Source: a bacterium
GTDB lineage: Bacteria; Vulcanimicrobiota; Xenobia; Xenobiales; Xenobiaceae
Direction of reading: 5' to 3'
Length of the DNA stretch: 64,000 nucleotides
NCBI GenBank assembly: GCA_022839105.1
Contig: JALHDH010000006.1
Coordinates: 34,361 to 98,360 of the forward strand
Shown here: in pieces, positions 22,541-30,683 of the stretch
Layout: each line of letters begins with the position of its first letter
How positions within the stretch are numbered: the stretch's first letter is position 1
Translations under genes and position numbers: made by a program
The notes under the pieces: model-generated
Told to the model about the DNA's origin: nothing
Seen by the model: only the letters and a program-made list of their open reading frames with translations
The model's database searches: none

Positions 22541-24538
22541 ATGGCGAAGGCCGCCGGCATGCTGCGCTCGCTCTTGACCCTCTTCCTGCTCTTCGTGCTG
22601 ACCGGGGCTTCCTGGTGCCAGGAACTCCTGGAGGTCCAGTTCCGGTTCACCCCCTCCGGGAGTCCCCGGACCGTCTCGGTGGTGGGCTCATTCAACGGCT
22701 GGAGCCCGGAGGCCCACCCCATGTCCGACCCCGACGGGGACGGAACCTGGGAGGCGATCCTGGAGCTCGAACCGGGCCTTTATACCTACAAGTTCCTGGT
22801 GGACGGAAGGGCCTGGTATCCCGACCCTGCGGCTGGAGAACAGGCCGACGACAACTTCGGAGGGGTCAATTCGCTGCTGCGGGTGGGCGAGGTGGGCCAG
22901 GGGAGCCCGGCCGTGGCCCTCCGCCACGGAGCCGGTCCGCAGTACTGCAACCGGTTGCCTGACGGAAGGGTCCGGGTGCGCCTGCGCACGCCGCCGGGAG
23001 TGCGCGCCGAGGAGTGGGAGGTCGTCACGCCTTCCAAAAGGCTCCGCCTGGAGCCGGGCTGGAGCGATGGCGTCTTTTCCTATCCCCAGGCCCGGCTTCG
23101 CCCCGGGACGCGGATCTACTGGTTCCGCCACAAGGACGCCTGGCTGGGAGCCTCGGGCCTGGGCCGCTTCCCAGGCCGCCCCTTCGTGGTGCCCCAGGGC
23201 CCCCTCTTCCAGACTCCTGGATGGGTCTCGCAAGCCGTCTTCTATCAGGTCTTCCCCGAGCGCTTCGCCAACGGAGACCCCTCCGGGGACCCTCCGGGGA
23301 CGCGGCCCTGGGGCGACCCTCCCGAGAACTTCAACTTCTTCGGCGGCGACCTGGTCGGGTTGACCAGCCGTCTCGACGAACTCCAGGACCTGGGGGTCGG
23401 GGCACTCTATCTGAATCCGGTCTTCGAGGCTCCTTCCAACCACAAGTATGACACGACGGATTATTTCCGGATCGACCCGGCCTTCGGGACCGAGCTGGAT
23501 TTCCGCCATCTGGTCGAAGAGTCCCGCCGTCGGGGGATCCGCATCGTCCTGGATGGCGTCTTCAACCATTCCGGGACCGGCTTTTTCGCCTTCCAGGACC
23601 TGGTTTCCCGAGGGCAGGAGTCGCCCTTCCGTTCCTGGTTCTTCGTCGAATCCTTCCCGATCCGGATGGAGCCCAAGCCCAACTACGAAGCCTGGTGGGG
23701 TTTCTCCCACCTGCCCAAGCTGAATACCGGTGAACCGGCAGTCCGCGAGTACCTTCTGAAGGTGGCGACCTGGTGGATTCGCGAGTTCGGGGTCGCCGGG
23801 TGGCGCCTGGACGTGCCCAACGAGGTGCCCCACTCCTTCTGGAAGGAGTTCCGCGCCGCAATCAAGACCGTGGACCCCGAGGCCTACATCACCGGCGAGA
23901 TCTGGAGCGATGCCTCTCCCTGGCTCCAGGGGGACCAGTTCGACGGGGTGATGAACTACCCGGCCCGGGCCGCGATCCTCGACCTGCTCACCGGAAAATC
24001 TGACGGTCAGGCCTTCCTGCTGTCCATCCAGAAGACCCTGCTGCCCTATCCGGAGCAGGCCCACGGGGCCCTGCTGAACCTGTTGGGGAGTCACGACACT
24101 CCGCGGATCGCCACCCTGCTCGAGAAGGACCAGACCCGCCTGGCCCTGGCCGAGGTCCTCCAGTTCACCCTTCCCGGGACCCCGATGATCTACTACGGGG
24201 ATGAGATCGGAATGGAGGGAGGCAAGGATCCGGATTGCCGCCGATGCTATCCGGTGGATCCCGAGGCCGGGGATCGCCGGCAGAGGGAGCGCCTGGCGCA
24301 CCTGGTCTCCCTGCGCCGGGACCTGGCTCCCCTGGTCCAGGGGGACTTCCATCCGCTCTTTGCCGAGGGGCCCGCCCTGGCTTTCGAACGGCGGTTCTTG
24401 GATCAGGCGGTCCTGGTGGCCGTCAACGCCGGATCGGAACCGGCACGGATTCCCGGGCTTCAGGGCCGGGATCTCCTGAGCGGGGATTCCCTTGCAGGAG
24501 TCCTGCCGGGCCGTTCGGCAGCGGTCCTGTCGCGATGA
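22541..24538 (+). CDS. Secreted GH13 alpha-amylase-family enzyme with glycogen-binding-like module
   Basis: This 665-residue protein has a signal peptide (about 7-27, LLTLFLLFVLTGASWC, possibly a lipoprotein-type Cys), an N-terminal CBM48/AMPK-type module (VVGSFNGWSPEAHPM, then LYTYKFLVDG), and a GH13 barrel. Conserved regions: DGVFNHSG, GWRLDVPNE (nucleophile Asp), ITGEIW (acid/base Glu) and LGSHDTPR (third Asp), so it should be active on alpha-1,4-glucans; the overall form is close to cyclomaltodextrinase/neopullulanase. It lies 32 bp after the GT-C gene and overlaps the next (ATGA). Within this operon it may trim or transfer alpha-glucan at the surface instead of feeding on starch. Confidence 0.88.
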   Translation: MAKAAGMLRSLLTLFLLFVLTGASWCQELLEVQFRFTPSGSPRTVSVVGSFNGWSPEAHPMSDPDGDGTWEAILELEPGLYTYKFLVDGRAWYPDPAAGEQADDNFGGVNSLLRVGEVGQGSPAVALRHGAGPQYCNRLPDGRVRVRLRTPPGVRAEEWEVVTPSKRLRLEPGWSDGVFSYPQARLRPGTRIYWFRHKDAWLGASGLGRFPGRPFVVPQGPLFQTPGWVSQAVFYQVFPERFANGDPSGDPPGTRPWGDPPENFNFFGGDLVGLTSRLDELQDLGVGALYLNPVFEAPSNHKYDTTDYFRIDPAFGTELDFRHLVEESRRRGIRIVLDGVFNHSGTGFFAFQDLVSRGQESPFRSWFFVESFPIRMEPKPNYEAWWGFSHLPKLNTGEPAVREYLLKVATWWIREFGVAGWRLDVPNEVPHSFWKEFRAAIKTVDPEAYITGEIWSDASPWLQGDQFDGVMNYPARAAILDLLTGKSDGQAFLLSIQKTLLPYPEQAHGALLNLLGSHDTPRIATLLEKDQTRLALAEVLQFTLPGTPMIYYGDEIGMEGGKDPDCRRCYPVDPEAGDRRQRERLAHLVSLRRDLAPLVQGDFHPLFAEGPALAFERRFLDQAVLVAVNAGSEPARIPGLQGRDLLSGDSLAGVLPGRSAAVLSR

Positions 24539-26370
24539 GCCCGCTGGGGTGGCGCGGCTGGGCCTGGCGCGTCTCCAGGCCGATTGGCCTCCTTCCCCTG
24601 CTCATGCTGCTGGGGGCGGTGCTGGCCATCGCCTGGCCCCAACCGGGTTCCTGGAGCGGGACGGGTCGGGACCTGGGCTTGTGGGTCTGGCGGGACTGGT
24701 GGTTCCGCTTGATGATGGGGGATGTCCTGGCAGGCCGGACGCCGCCCCTGGAGGCCCTGAGCGTCCTTCTGAGCGGAGGCCTGGGCCCCAATCTCTTCAG
24801 CCCCGTGGACCTCTATCTGTTTTCGGCCCCGTCCTGGTTGATTGGGACCGGAGCGGCCGCCTGGAACCTCAAGGTCGGCCTGGTGCTGGCCGCCAATGCC
24901 CTGGGAGGCTACCTTCTGGGCCTGGGGATCACCCGGGACCGCTGGGCGGCCCTCCTGGCCGGGGCGGTGCTGGCCTTCAACCCCACGGCACTGGGCTTGA
25001 TCGAGAGGGGGGATCTGCGCGACGCCTTGTGGGTCTTCCCAGCCCTCTTCCTGGCCAGCCTCTTCCACCTGGAGAGGCCCGGGTCAGGCTCCCGATCCTG
25101 GTTGCTCTCGGCCACGCTGGCCGGTTGCTTCCTGACGACCTGGTTGCAGGGCCTCCTGGCCCTTTTCGCCCTGGGCCTGCTGGCGTTCTCGGGGACCTTG
25201 CCGGGATTCCGGAGGAATCTCCGCTCCCGGCTCTTCAGTCTGCTCCCCGGCATGCTCCTGGCCGCGATCTTCCACGGTCCCGTCCTGGCGGCCATCCTGG
25301 AGGGGGCCTATCCCTTCTCCTGGCCGGCGCCTCTGGCCGGTCCCCTGGAAATCCGCATGCTCGGCGAGCATCGGGCCTTGCACGAGAGCTCGCGGTCCCT
25401 GGATTTCCTGGCAGACCCGCAGCATCCGGAAGGCCTCAACCCGTTGCTGCTTCTTCTGCTCGTGCTCCCCCTGGCTCGAAGAACCCGGGGTTGGTACCTG
25501 CTCGCCTTCGCGGGTCTGGTCCTGGTTGCGGGACCCTATCTGCGTCAGGGCCTCGCGGGGCAGCCGGTCCTGTTGGGGGGAAGCCCCGTCCCATTGCCCT
25601 TCCTCCTCCTGTATCGTTGGATTCCGGGGATGACATGGGTCGAGTCTCCCGTCTGGTTCGCCCCGCTGCTCTATCTCGGTCTGGCAGCGCTTGGATCCCG
25701 AAATCTGGTGGCGATCCAGGGTTGGTTCGCAGAGCAGGCCTTCCTGGCCCCCCTGATGGCCCTGGTGGTGCTCGGAGTCACGGCCATGGACGCGACGCAT
25801 CGGGGCAGCCTGCCCCTGCGCCACGTCCAGCTCGAGCCACCGGCCCTCTATCTCGGCCTGGAGCCTGGGGAGGGGGGCTTGATCGAGTCTCCGGGGACCG
25901 GGGATCGCAAGACCCTGGACTTCTATCAGGCCGCAACCGGACTGGTGGTCCTGGGCGGCGCCGCAGACCGCGAGGCTCTTCCCGGTCTGGCCAGCCCGGC
26001 GGCCCGAGTCTATCGGACCCCGGTGGAGGTTGCCCAGGTGCCGTTCCTGCGTCACCTGCTGGAACCCGGACGCTTCCCTCAGGGGCCCGATCCCCGAGGC
26101 GACCTGGAGCGACTGCGCCGGGCGGGGTATTCCCACGTGATTCTTCACGAATCCAGGATGGAGGGGCTGGCTTCCGGTCCGAGGACCTTCCTGTACCTGG
26201 TGGCCAGGCTGAGCGCCTTCACGGGGCCTCCCCGCCTGGGCCTCGAGGTGCGCGAGGACTTCCCGCAGCGGGACGGAAGCCTGGTCCGTTCCCCGGAGAA
26301 GCGTCGAGGTCGGCTGGCCATGTTCTCGTTGGGGAAGGGGAGCACCGCGGTGGGTGCGAACGGGCCGTGA
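24535..26370 (+). CDS. GT-C-like polytopic membrane protein (paralog of 20577)
   Basis: This 611-residue protein has about 11-12 hydrophobic segments (residues 15-430), and the last 180 residues are soluble. Loop 1 contains RDLGLWVWRDWWFRLMMGD, related to the matching loop of the protein at 20577. The region from about 440 (LEPPALYLGLEPGEGGLIESP) resembles the C-terminal periplasmic domain of that paralog. It is likely a lipid-linked sugar transferase or a membrane component of the same pathway. The ATG overlaps the GH13 stop (ATGA) and the stop overlaps the next start (TGATG). Confidence 0.68.
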   Translation: MSPLGWRGWAWRVSRPIGLLPLLMLLGAVLAIAWPQPGSWSGTGRDLGLWVWRDWWFRLMMGDVLAGRTPPLEALSVLLSGGLGPNLFSPVDLYLFSAPSWLIGTGAAAWNLKVGLVLAANALGGYLLGLGITRDRWAALLAGAVLAFNPTALGLIERGDLRDALWVFPALFLASLFHLERPGSGSRSWLLSATLAGCFLTTWLQGLLALFALGLLAFSGTLPGFRRNLRSRLFSLLPGMLLAAIFHGPVLAAILEGAYPFSWPAPLAGPLEIRMLGEHRALHESSRSLDFLADPQHPEGLNPLLLLLLVLPLARRTRGWYLLAFAGLVLVAGPYLRQGLAGQPVLLGGSPVPLPFLLLYRWIPGMTWVESPVWFAPLLYLGLAALGSRNLVAIQGWFAEQAFLAPLMALVVLGVTAMDATHRGSLPLRHVQLEPPALYLGLEPGEGGLIESPGTGDRKTLDFYQAATGLVVLGGAADREALPGLASPAARVYRTPVEVAQVPFLRHLLEPGRFPQGPDPRGDLERLRRAGYSHVILHESRMEGLASGPRTFLYLVARLSAFTGPPRLGLEVREDFPQRDGSLVRSPEKRRGRLAMFSLGKGSTAVGANGP

Positions 26371-27062
26371 TGAGCACCTGCAGCCTGATCCTGCTGACCT
26401 ACAACGAGATCGCCGGGAGCCGGGCCCTCCATCCCAACCTGCCGCTCTCGCTCTTCGATGAGGTCCTGGTCGTGGATGGCGGATCGCAGGACGGAACCCG
26501 GGAGTTCTTCGAAGGCCAGGGGATCCGGGTCGTCGGGCAGCAGCGCAGGGGCCGGGGCGAGGCCTTTCGGGTCGGGGCTCGGAATACCACCGGCGATCTC
26601 CTGGTCTTCTATTCTCCCGATGGCAACGAGGACCCCGAGGACCTCCCACGTCTGCTGGAATGCCTGCGGGCGGGAGCCGACCTGGCCATCGCCTCGCGTT
26701 TCGCCCCGGGGGCGCGCAATGAAGAGGACGACCAGCTCTTCCGCCCCCGAGCCTGGGTCAACATGGCCTTCACCCTGATCGCCAACCTGCTCTTCGGGCG
26801 GGGGGTCTTCCTCAGCGACACCATCAATGGTTTTCGGGCCATCCGCAGGCCGGCCTTCGAGAGTCTGCGCCTGGACGAGCGCGGCTTTCCGATCGAGTAC
26901 CAGATGAGCATCCGGGCCATGAAGGCCGGCCTGAGGATCGTCGAGATCCCCACCCGGGAAGGAGACCGGATCGGCGGGGCCTCCAAGGCCGAGTCCTTCC
27001 CCGTGGGCCTCGGCCATCTCAAGGTCTTGATTCGCGAGATCCTGCGATTCAGGAGTTTCTAG
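26370..27062 (+). CDS. Family 2 glycosyltransferase (DPM/DPG synthase-like)
   Basis: This 230-residue GT-A enzyme has an N-terminal strand SLILLTYNE, VLVVDGGSQDGT (the D-x-G-S signature), a FYSPDGNEDPED segment replacing the usual DADLQ-type metal site, and NGFRAIRR, common in dolichyl-phosphate-mannose/undecaprenyl-phosphate sugar synthases. There is no membrane helix. It probably loads a polyprenyl phosphate with a sugar for the GT-C proteins in the operon. The metal motif is altered (SPDGNED), so donor and activity need care. It is the last gene of the operon; its 3' end overlaps the convergent gene by four bases. Confidence 0.85.
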   Translation: MSTCSLILLTYNEIAGSRALHPNLPLSLFDEVLVVDGGSQDGTREFFEGQGIRVVGQQRRGRGEAFRVGARNTTGDLLVFYSPDGNEDPEDLPRLLECLRAGADLAIASRFAPGARNEEDDQLFRPRAWVNMAFTLIANLLFGRGVFLSDTINGFRAIRRPAFESLRLDERGFPIEYQMSIRAMKAGLRIVEIPTREGDRIGGASKAESFPVGLGHLKVLIREILRFRSF

Positions 27063-27988
27063 CTGGCCTGGTTGCCTCGGCCCAGGTTTGGCGCCAGGGC
27101 GTAGAGCAGCCCGCCACCGACTCCGGTGGCCAACCTCAGGGCGTGGAAGAGCATGGACAAGGCCATGGCCTGGGCCGGGGTCATGGCTTCTCCCAGCAGC
27201 GTCACCATGAACCAGTCCTGCAATCCGAATCCGTTGATGGTGACCGGCAACTGGGCGAAGACCGAGACGGTCGGCACGAACAAGAGCAGGGGCAGCAGCG
27301 GAGGGTTCAGGCCCAGGGCCCTGGCCAGCAGCGCGTGGATCCCCACCAATGCCAGGGGAGCCACCAGCGAGACGACCAGGCAGCCCCACCAGACCGTCCG
27401 CCGCCCCCGATAGGCTCCCACCGCCAGACGCAGGCGGTGCAGCCATTCCGTGAAGCCCGTCCCGGAGCGGCGTCCCCCCGGCCGGACCCCTTCGAACCAC
27501 AGATAGCCCAGCACCAGGGCTGCACAGAGTCCCGCCGAGGCCAGGGTCAGCGGCCAGAGGGCCTCCGGGGCCCTCAGGAAGGCGGCCAGGAGCGTGACCG
27601 AGGCCAGGGCCACCTGGCCGACGGTGCCCGACCAGCGCTCGGCCAGGACCGAGGCCATCACCTGGGGGAGGGCCTCCTGCTCGCGGCCCAGGTCGGTCGC
27701 GCGCTTGAGGTCTCCGGTTCCCGTCAGGAAGGAGTTGAAGAAGTAGCCGACCGCGTAGTGGTAGGCCAGCCTGGCGAATCCTGGCCGGATCCCCTGGACT
27801 TCCAGCAGAAGGCTCCACTTCCAGGTGTTCACCAGCACGATTCCGGCCATCGTCAGGCCGGCCAGGCCCAGGGGGAGCCAGTGGACCCGGGTCAGGGTGG
27901 GCAGCCATTGATCCGGGGGGACCTGCGTGAGCACCAGGGCCAGCAGGCCGGCCGTCAGGAGCCAGCGCAGGATCGCCGCCGCCTTCAC
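27059..27988 (-). CDS. Lysylphosphatidylglycerol-synthase TM-family protein (AglD/UPF0104-like)
   Basis: This 309-residue membrane protein has about eight hydrophobic segments. It has family features such as VNTWKWSLLLE, YFFNSFLTGTGDLKRA (usually FFNxxLPGxxGGDxxR) and LPVTINGFGLQDW. Families with this fold sit beside glycan and lipid genes and are suspected of moving lipid-linked sugars or lipids across the membrane. GTG 27988 overlaps the stop of the upstream GNAT/ICMT gene (GTGA), making a coupled minus-strand unit with the radical SAM gene beyond it. Confidence 0.82.
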   Translation of the reverse strand: MKAAAILRWLLTAGLLALVLTQVPPDQWLPTLTRVHWLPLGLAGLTMAGIVLVNTWKWSLLLEVQGIRPGFARLAYHYAVGYFFNSFLTGTGDLKRATDLGREQEALPQVMASVLAERWSGTVGQVALASVTLLAAFLRAPEALWPLTLASAGLCAALVLGYLWFEGVRPGGRRSGTGFTEWLHRLRLAVGAYRGRRTVWWGCLVVSLVAPLALVGIHALLARALGLNPPLLPLLLFVPTVSVFAQLPVTINGFGLQDWFMVTLLGEAMTPAQAMALSMLFHALRLATGVGGGLLYALAPNLGRGNQAS

Positions 27989-29133
27989 CTCTTTCGCGGC
28001 CTCGGCCTGGGAAAGAGCATGGGGGTCTGCTGGCGGTAGTCCAGGTATTCCTGGCCGAAGACCCGGATCAGGTCCCCATCCTGCCGGGAACCGTTCCAGG
28101 CCAGGGACCATGCGAGCAGGACCGGCAGGATTCCGGCCAGGAAGCTCCAGGAGTTGAAGACCAGGCCCAGGCCCGTGACGCCCAGGAGCTTGGCCAGGAT
28201 CGAGGGATGGCGGACCACCCGGTAGGGGCCAGTCCGGACCAGGCGGCGGGTCTTGGCCGAGAAGGGGGGGACGGGACCGCCTTCGCCTTCCAGGATCAGG
28301 AAGGTGTAGCTCCAGAACAGGAGCCCCCCCCCGGCTCCCAGCAGAAGACAAGCCAGTGCGAGGTTCCAGGGGAAGGGCAGGACCTCGGGCAGACCCAACA
28401 GTTCGTCCACACGACAGCCCGCCCAGGCCAGCAGCGAGGCAAAGGGGATCAGGACGAGCCCATAGATGGGCAGGATCACCAGCATCTCCGGGCGCAGCGC
28501 ACAGCGCAGGCGGTCGGCCGTGGTGAAAGGTCCGGGCGTCCAGGAAGGGTCGAAGGCGAGGCCCCGGAGCACGGCGACCCGTCGGCCTTGGGCCTTCGGG
28601 GTTTCGGGATCTTCTCGGAATCCTCGGGATTCCAGTGCGTTCCAGGCCTCGGTGCGATCTTCGGGCAGTCCGACCCGGATCTCCCGGGCTCCTTGTCGGC
28701 TCAGCCCATCCACTGCCGCTCTGAGAAGCCCGGTGGCCAGTGCCGGGAGGGGAGGTTCCGGGCCGAACCCGATGGCCAGGATCTCGGCGGTGGTCCCGGG
28801 GCGTTGCAGGCCGCCCAGAAGGAAGCGCAACGTGCGCAGAGTCCGCCTGGGGGAGGTTCCCAGATGGGCCAGGAAGGTCCCCGGGCGGCGGGACCACAGG
28901 TCGCAGGCCAGACGCTGGCGATCACTGGTGGCCAGGACGAATCCCTGGATCCGTCCTTCCTGGGTCACCACCGTGGCCAGGGCCAGGGGGCTCTGCAGCA
29001 GGACCTCCCAGAGCGATTCCAGGAGGGGCAGGGCTTCCGCGGGAAGGCCCAGTTCCCGGGCATGCATCCGGGCCACCTGGGGAAGGTCCGCGGCTCGGAG
29101 CGGCCGCACGGAGGGGGGCGGAGCCTCTCTCAT
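27985..29133 (-). CDS. GNAT acetyltransferase fused to an ICMT-like methyltransferase
   Basis: This 382-residue protein is unusual. Residues 5-190 resemble a GNAT N-acyltransferase (RPLRAADLPQVARMHARELG, QGFVLATSD, a central helix and ALESRGFRED near the end of the fold). Residues 215-375 are a membrane domain like isoprenylcysteine carboxyl methyltransferase/PEMT, with RTGPYRVVRHPSILAK and FGQEYLDYRQQTP. Both catalytic signatures for the methyltransferase are present. ATG 29133 overlaps the stop of the upstream B12-radical SAM gene (ATGA). It may modify a lipid or sugar made by its neighbours; the fusion looks real as no stop or start lies between the halves. Confidence 0.75.
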   Translation of the reverse strand: MREAPPPSVRPLRAADLPQVARMHARELGLPAEALPLLESLWEVLLQSPLALATVVTQEGRIQGFVLATSDRQRLACDLWSRRPGTFLAHLGTSPRRTLRTLRFLLGGLQRPGTTAEILAIGFGPEPPLPALATGLLRAAVDGLSRQGAREIRVGLPEDRTEAWNALESRGFREDPETPKAQGRRVAVLRGLAFDPSWTPGPFTTADRLRCALRPEMLVILPIYGLVLIPFASLLAWAGCRVDELLGLPEVLPFPWNLALACLLLGAGGGLLFWSYTFLILEGEGGPVPPFSAKTRRLVRTGPYRVVRHPSILAKLLGVTGLGLVFNSWSFLAGILPVLLAWSLAWNGSRQDGDLIRVFGQEYLDYRQQTPMLFPRPRPRKR

Positions 29134-30596
29134 GGCGCGGACGAGTCCGTGCCCAGGCGCACCGGTTCGGGGGTCTTCTTCCGGAACACGTCCAGCGTCA
29201 GGTACAGGATCAGGTCCAGGCAGCGCAGGTAGTTCCAGATGGTGGCCAGGTGGGTCAGCTTGCGAAGTTGTCGGCGGAGGGTCTGCGGTCTCCAGTAGAA
29301 GCGGCGGTAGAACTCCTTGTGGGCGTTGAGCAGGTCTTCCCGGGTCAGTCCGTGGGGAATGAAGACCGCGTCGAAGAAGGAATACCTCGAGTAGTCCACG
29401 TCGTTGAGGGTTCCGTACTTGCGGGCGTGGGAAAACTGGGGGGTGTTGGGCAACGGCGTGTTGATCTGGACCGTCACGTCGGTCAGGGGGAGCGAGCAGG
29501 CGAAGTCGATGGTCTCCCGGATGGTCTCCAGGGTCTCCTTGGGATGGCCGATCATGAAGAACGCCTTGGTGTGGATTCCCACCTTCTCGCACAGCTCGAT
29601 GGCGCGACGGACCTGCTCCTTGGTGATTCCCTTGCGGATGAAGTCCAGGATCTCCTGGTTGCCGCTCTCCACCCCGAAGCGGATGGAACAGCAGCCGGCC
29701 CTCTTGAGCCGACGCAGCAGGTCCTCGGTGACCATGTCGACACGGGTCGAGCAGGTCCAGGCCAGTCCCAGGTTCCGCTCCAACAACAACTCGCAGAACT
29801 CCTCGGCATCCGAACGGCGGGCGGTGAAGGTGGTGCCCACGAAGGCGATCTCCCGGGCTCCGAACTCGCGGACCAGGTGCTCCATCTCATCGACCATGTA
29901 GCGTGGACTCGGGGTGCGATACTTCTTGCCTTCGGCGGCGTGGTCGCAGAACGTGCATCGGAAGGGGCATCCCCGGGTGGCCAACTGGGTGAATTTCGGC
30001 AGGTAGCGGACATCCGTGGGAAGCGAGGCGTAGAGTTTGGGGTTGAGCAGGTCCCGGGCCGGAAAGGGGAGGGTGTCCACGTCCACCTGCGAGAGCCGGG
30101 GCGGGGTGAGTTCGATTCCTCCTCCGGGGTGGCGCAGGATCAGGCCTCGGACCGTGCCGGGAGACTCCCCACGGTTCAAGGCCGTGAGGAGTTCGTAGAA
30201 GGCCTGCTCCCCCTCTCCGGCGCAGCCGATGTCGAAGCAGTCGTGCTGCATGGCGGCGATCGGCGTGGCGCTGATGTGTGGGCCGCCGACGACCACGGGC
30301 ATGCGGGGAGACCACCTCTTGACAGCGCGGGCCAGTTCGATGGCCCGGTGGAAGACCGGGGTGGTCGTGGTGATCCCGACGACGTCGGGGTCGGCCTTCC
30401 GGATGCGGGCCATGGTCTCTTCCAGATCCAATCTTTCGGCAGGCCCATCGATGGCCGCCACCTGGACCCCTCGTTCGCGACAATAGGAGGCGATATAGAG
30501 CAGCCCCAGCGGCATGGCGTTGGAGAAGAGGTTGGCCACGACCGGGTTCTTCAGCTCCGTCCGCGACAGGGGCGGGTTGATCAGGATCGCTTTCAC
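29130..30596 (-). CDS. B12-binding-domain radical SAM enzyme
   Basis: This 488-residue enzyme has an N-terminal Rossmann-type cobalamin-binding domain (about 1-150) with VVGITTTTPVF and VVVGGPHISA. The lower-ligand His of the D-x-H-x-x-G motif is missing (AAIDGPAE), as in many members of this family. The radical SAM motif CPFRCTFC is at about residue 205-212, with MIGHPKET later. A C-terminal helical region holds a weakly hydrophobic stretch (LRCLDLILYLTLDVF). BchE/HpnJ-type relatives modify lipids, hopanoids or phosphonates. GTG 30596 is the start; a strong terminator separates it from the FecR gene upstream, so it probably has its own promoter. Confidence 0.88.
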   Translation of the reverse strand: MKAILINPPLSRTELKNPVVANLFSNAMPLGLLYIASYCRERGVQVAAIDGPAERLDLEETMARIRKADPDVVGITTTTPVFHRAIELARAVKRWSPRMPVVVGGPHISATPIAAMQHDCFDIGCAGEGEQAFYELLTALNRGESPGTVRGLILRHPGGGIELTPPRLSQVDVDTLPFPARDLLNPKLYASLPTDVRYLPKFTQLATRGCPFRCTFCDHAAEGKKYRTPSPRYMVDEMEHLVREFGAREIAFVGTTFTARRSDAEEFCELLLERNLGLAWTCSTRVDMVTEDLLRRLKRAGCCSIRFGVESGNQEILDFIRKGITKEQVRRAIELCEKVGIHTKAFFMIGHPKETLETIRETIDFACSLPLTDVTVQINTPLPNTPQFSHARKYGTLNDVDYSRYSFFDAVFIPHGLTREDLLNAHKEFYRRFYWRPQTLRRQLRKLTHLATIWNYLRCLDLILYLTLDVFRKKTPEPVRLGTDSSAP

Positions 30597-30628
30597 GGGG
30601 TTGGGTGGACCTTCAGGGAAAAGGATTT

Positions 30629-30659
30629 CCGGTCCGCGGCGGGTTGCGCCGCGGACCGG
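30629..30659 (-). terminator. Intrinsic terminator of the FecR-domain gene
   Basis: A 13-bp perfect stem (30629-30641 with 30647-30659) with a 5-base loop. On the minus strand AAATCCTTTTCCC follows. It lies 25 bases after the FecR gene stop and 33 bases before the radical SAM start. Confidence 0.8.
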
Positions 30660-30683
30660 GCAGGGGCGGAGGGCACCGGGGAA

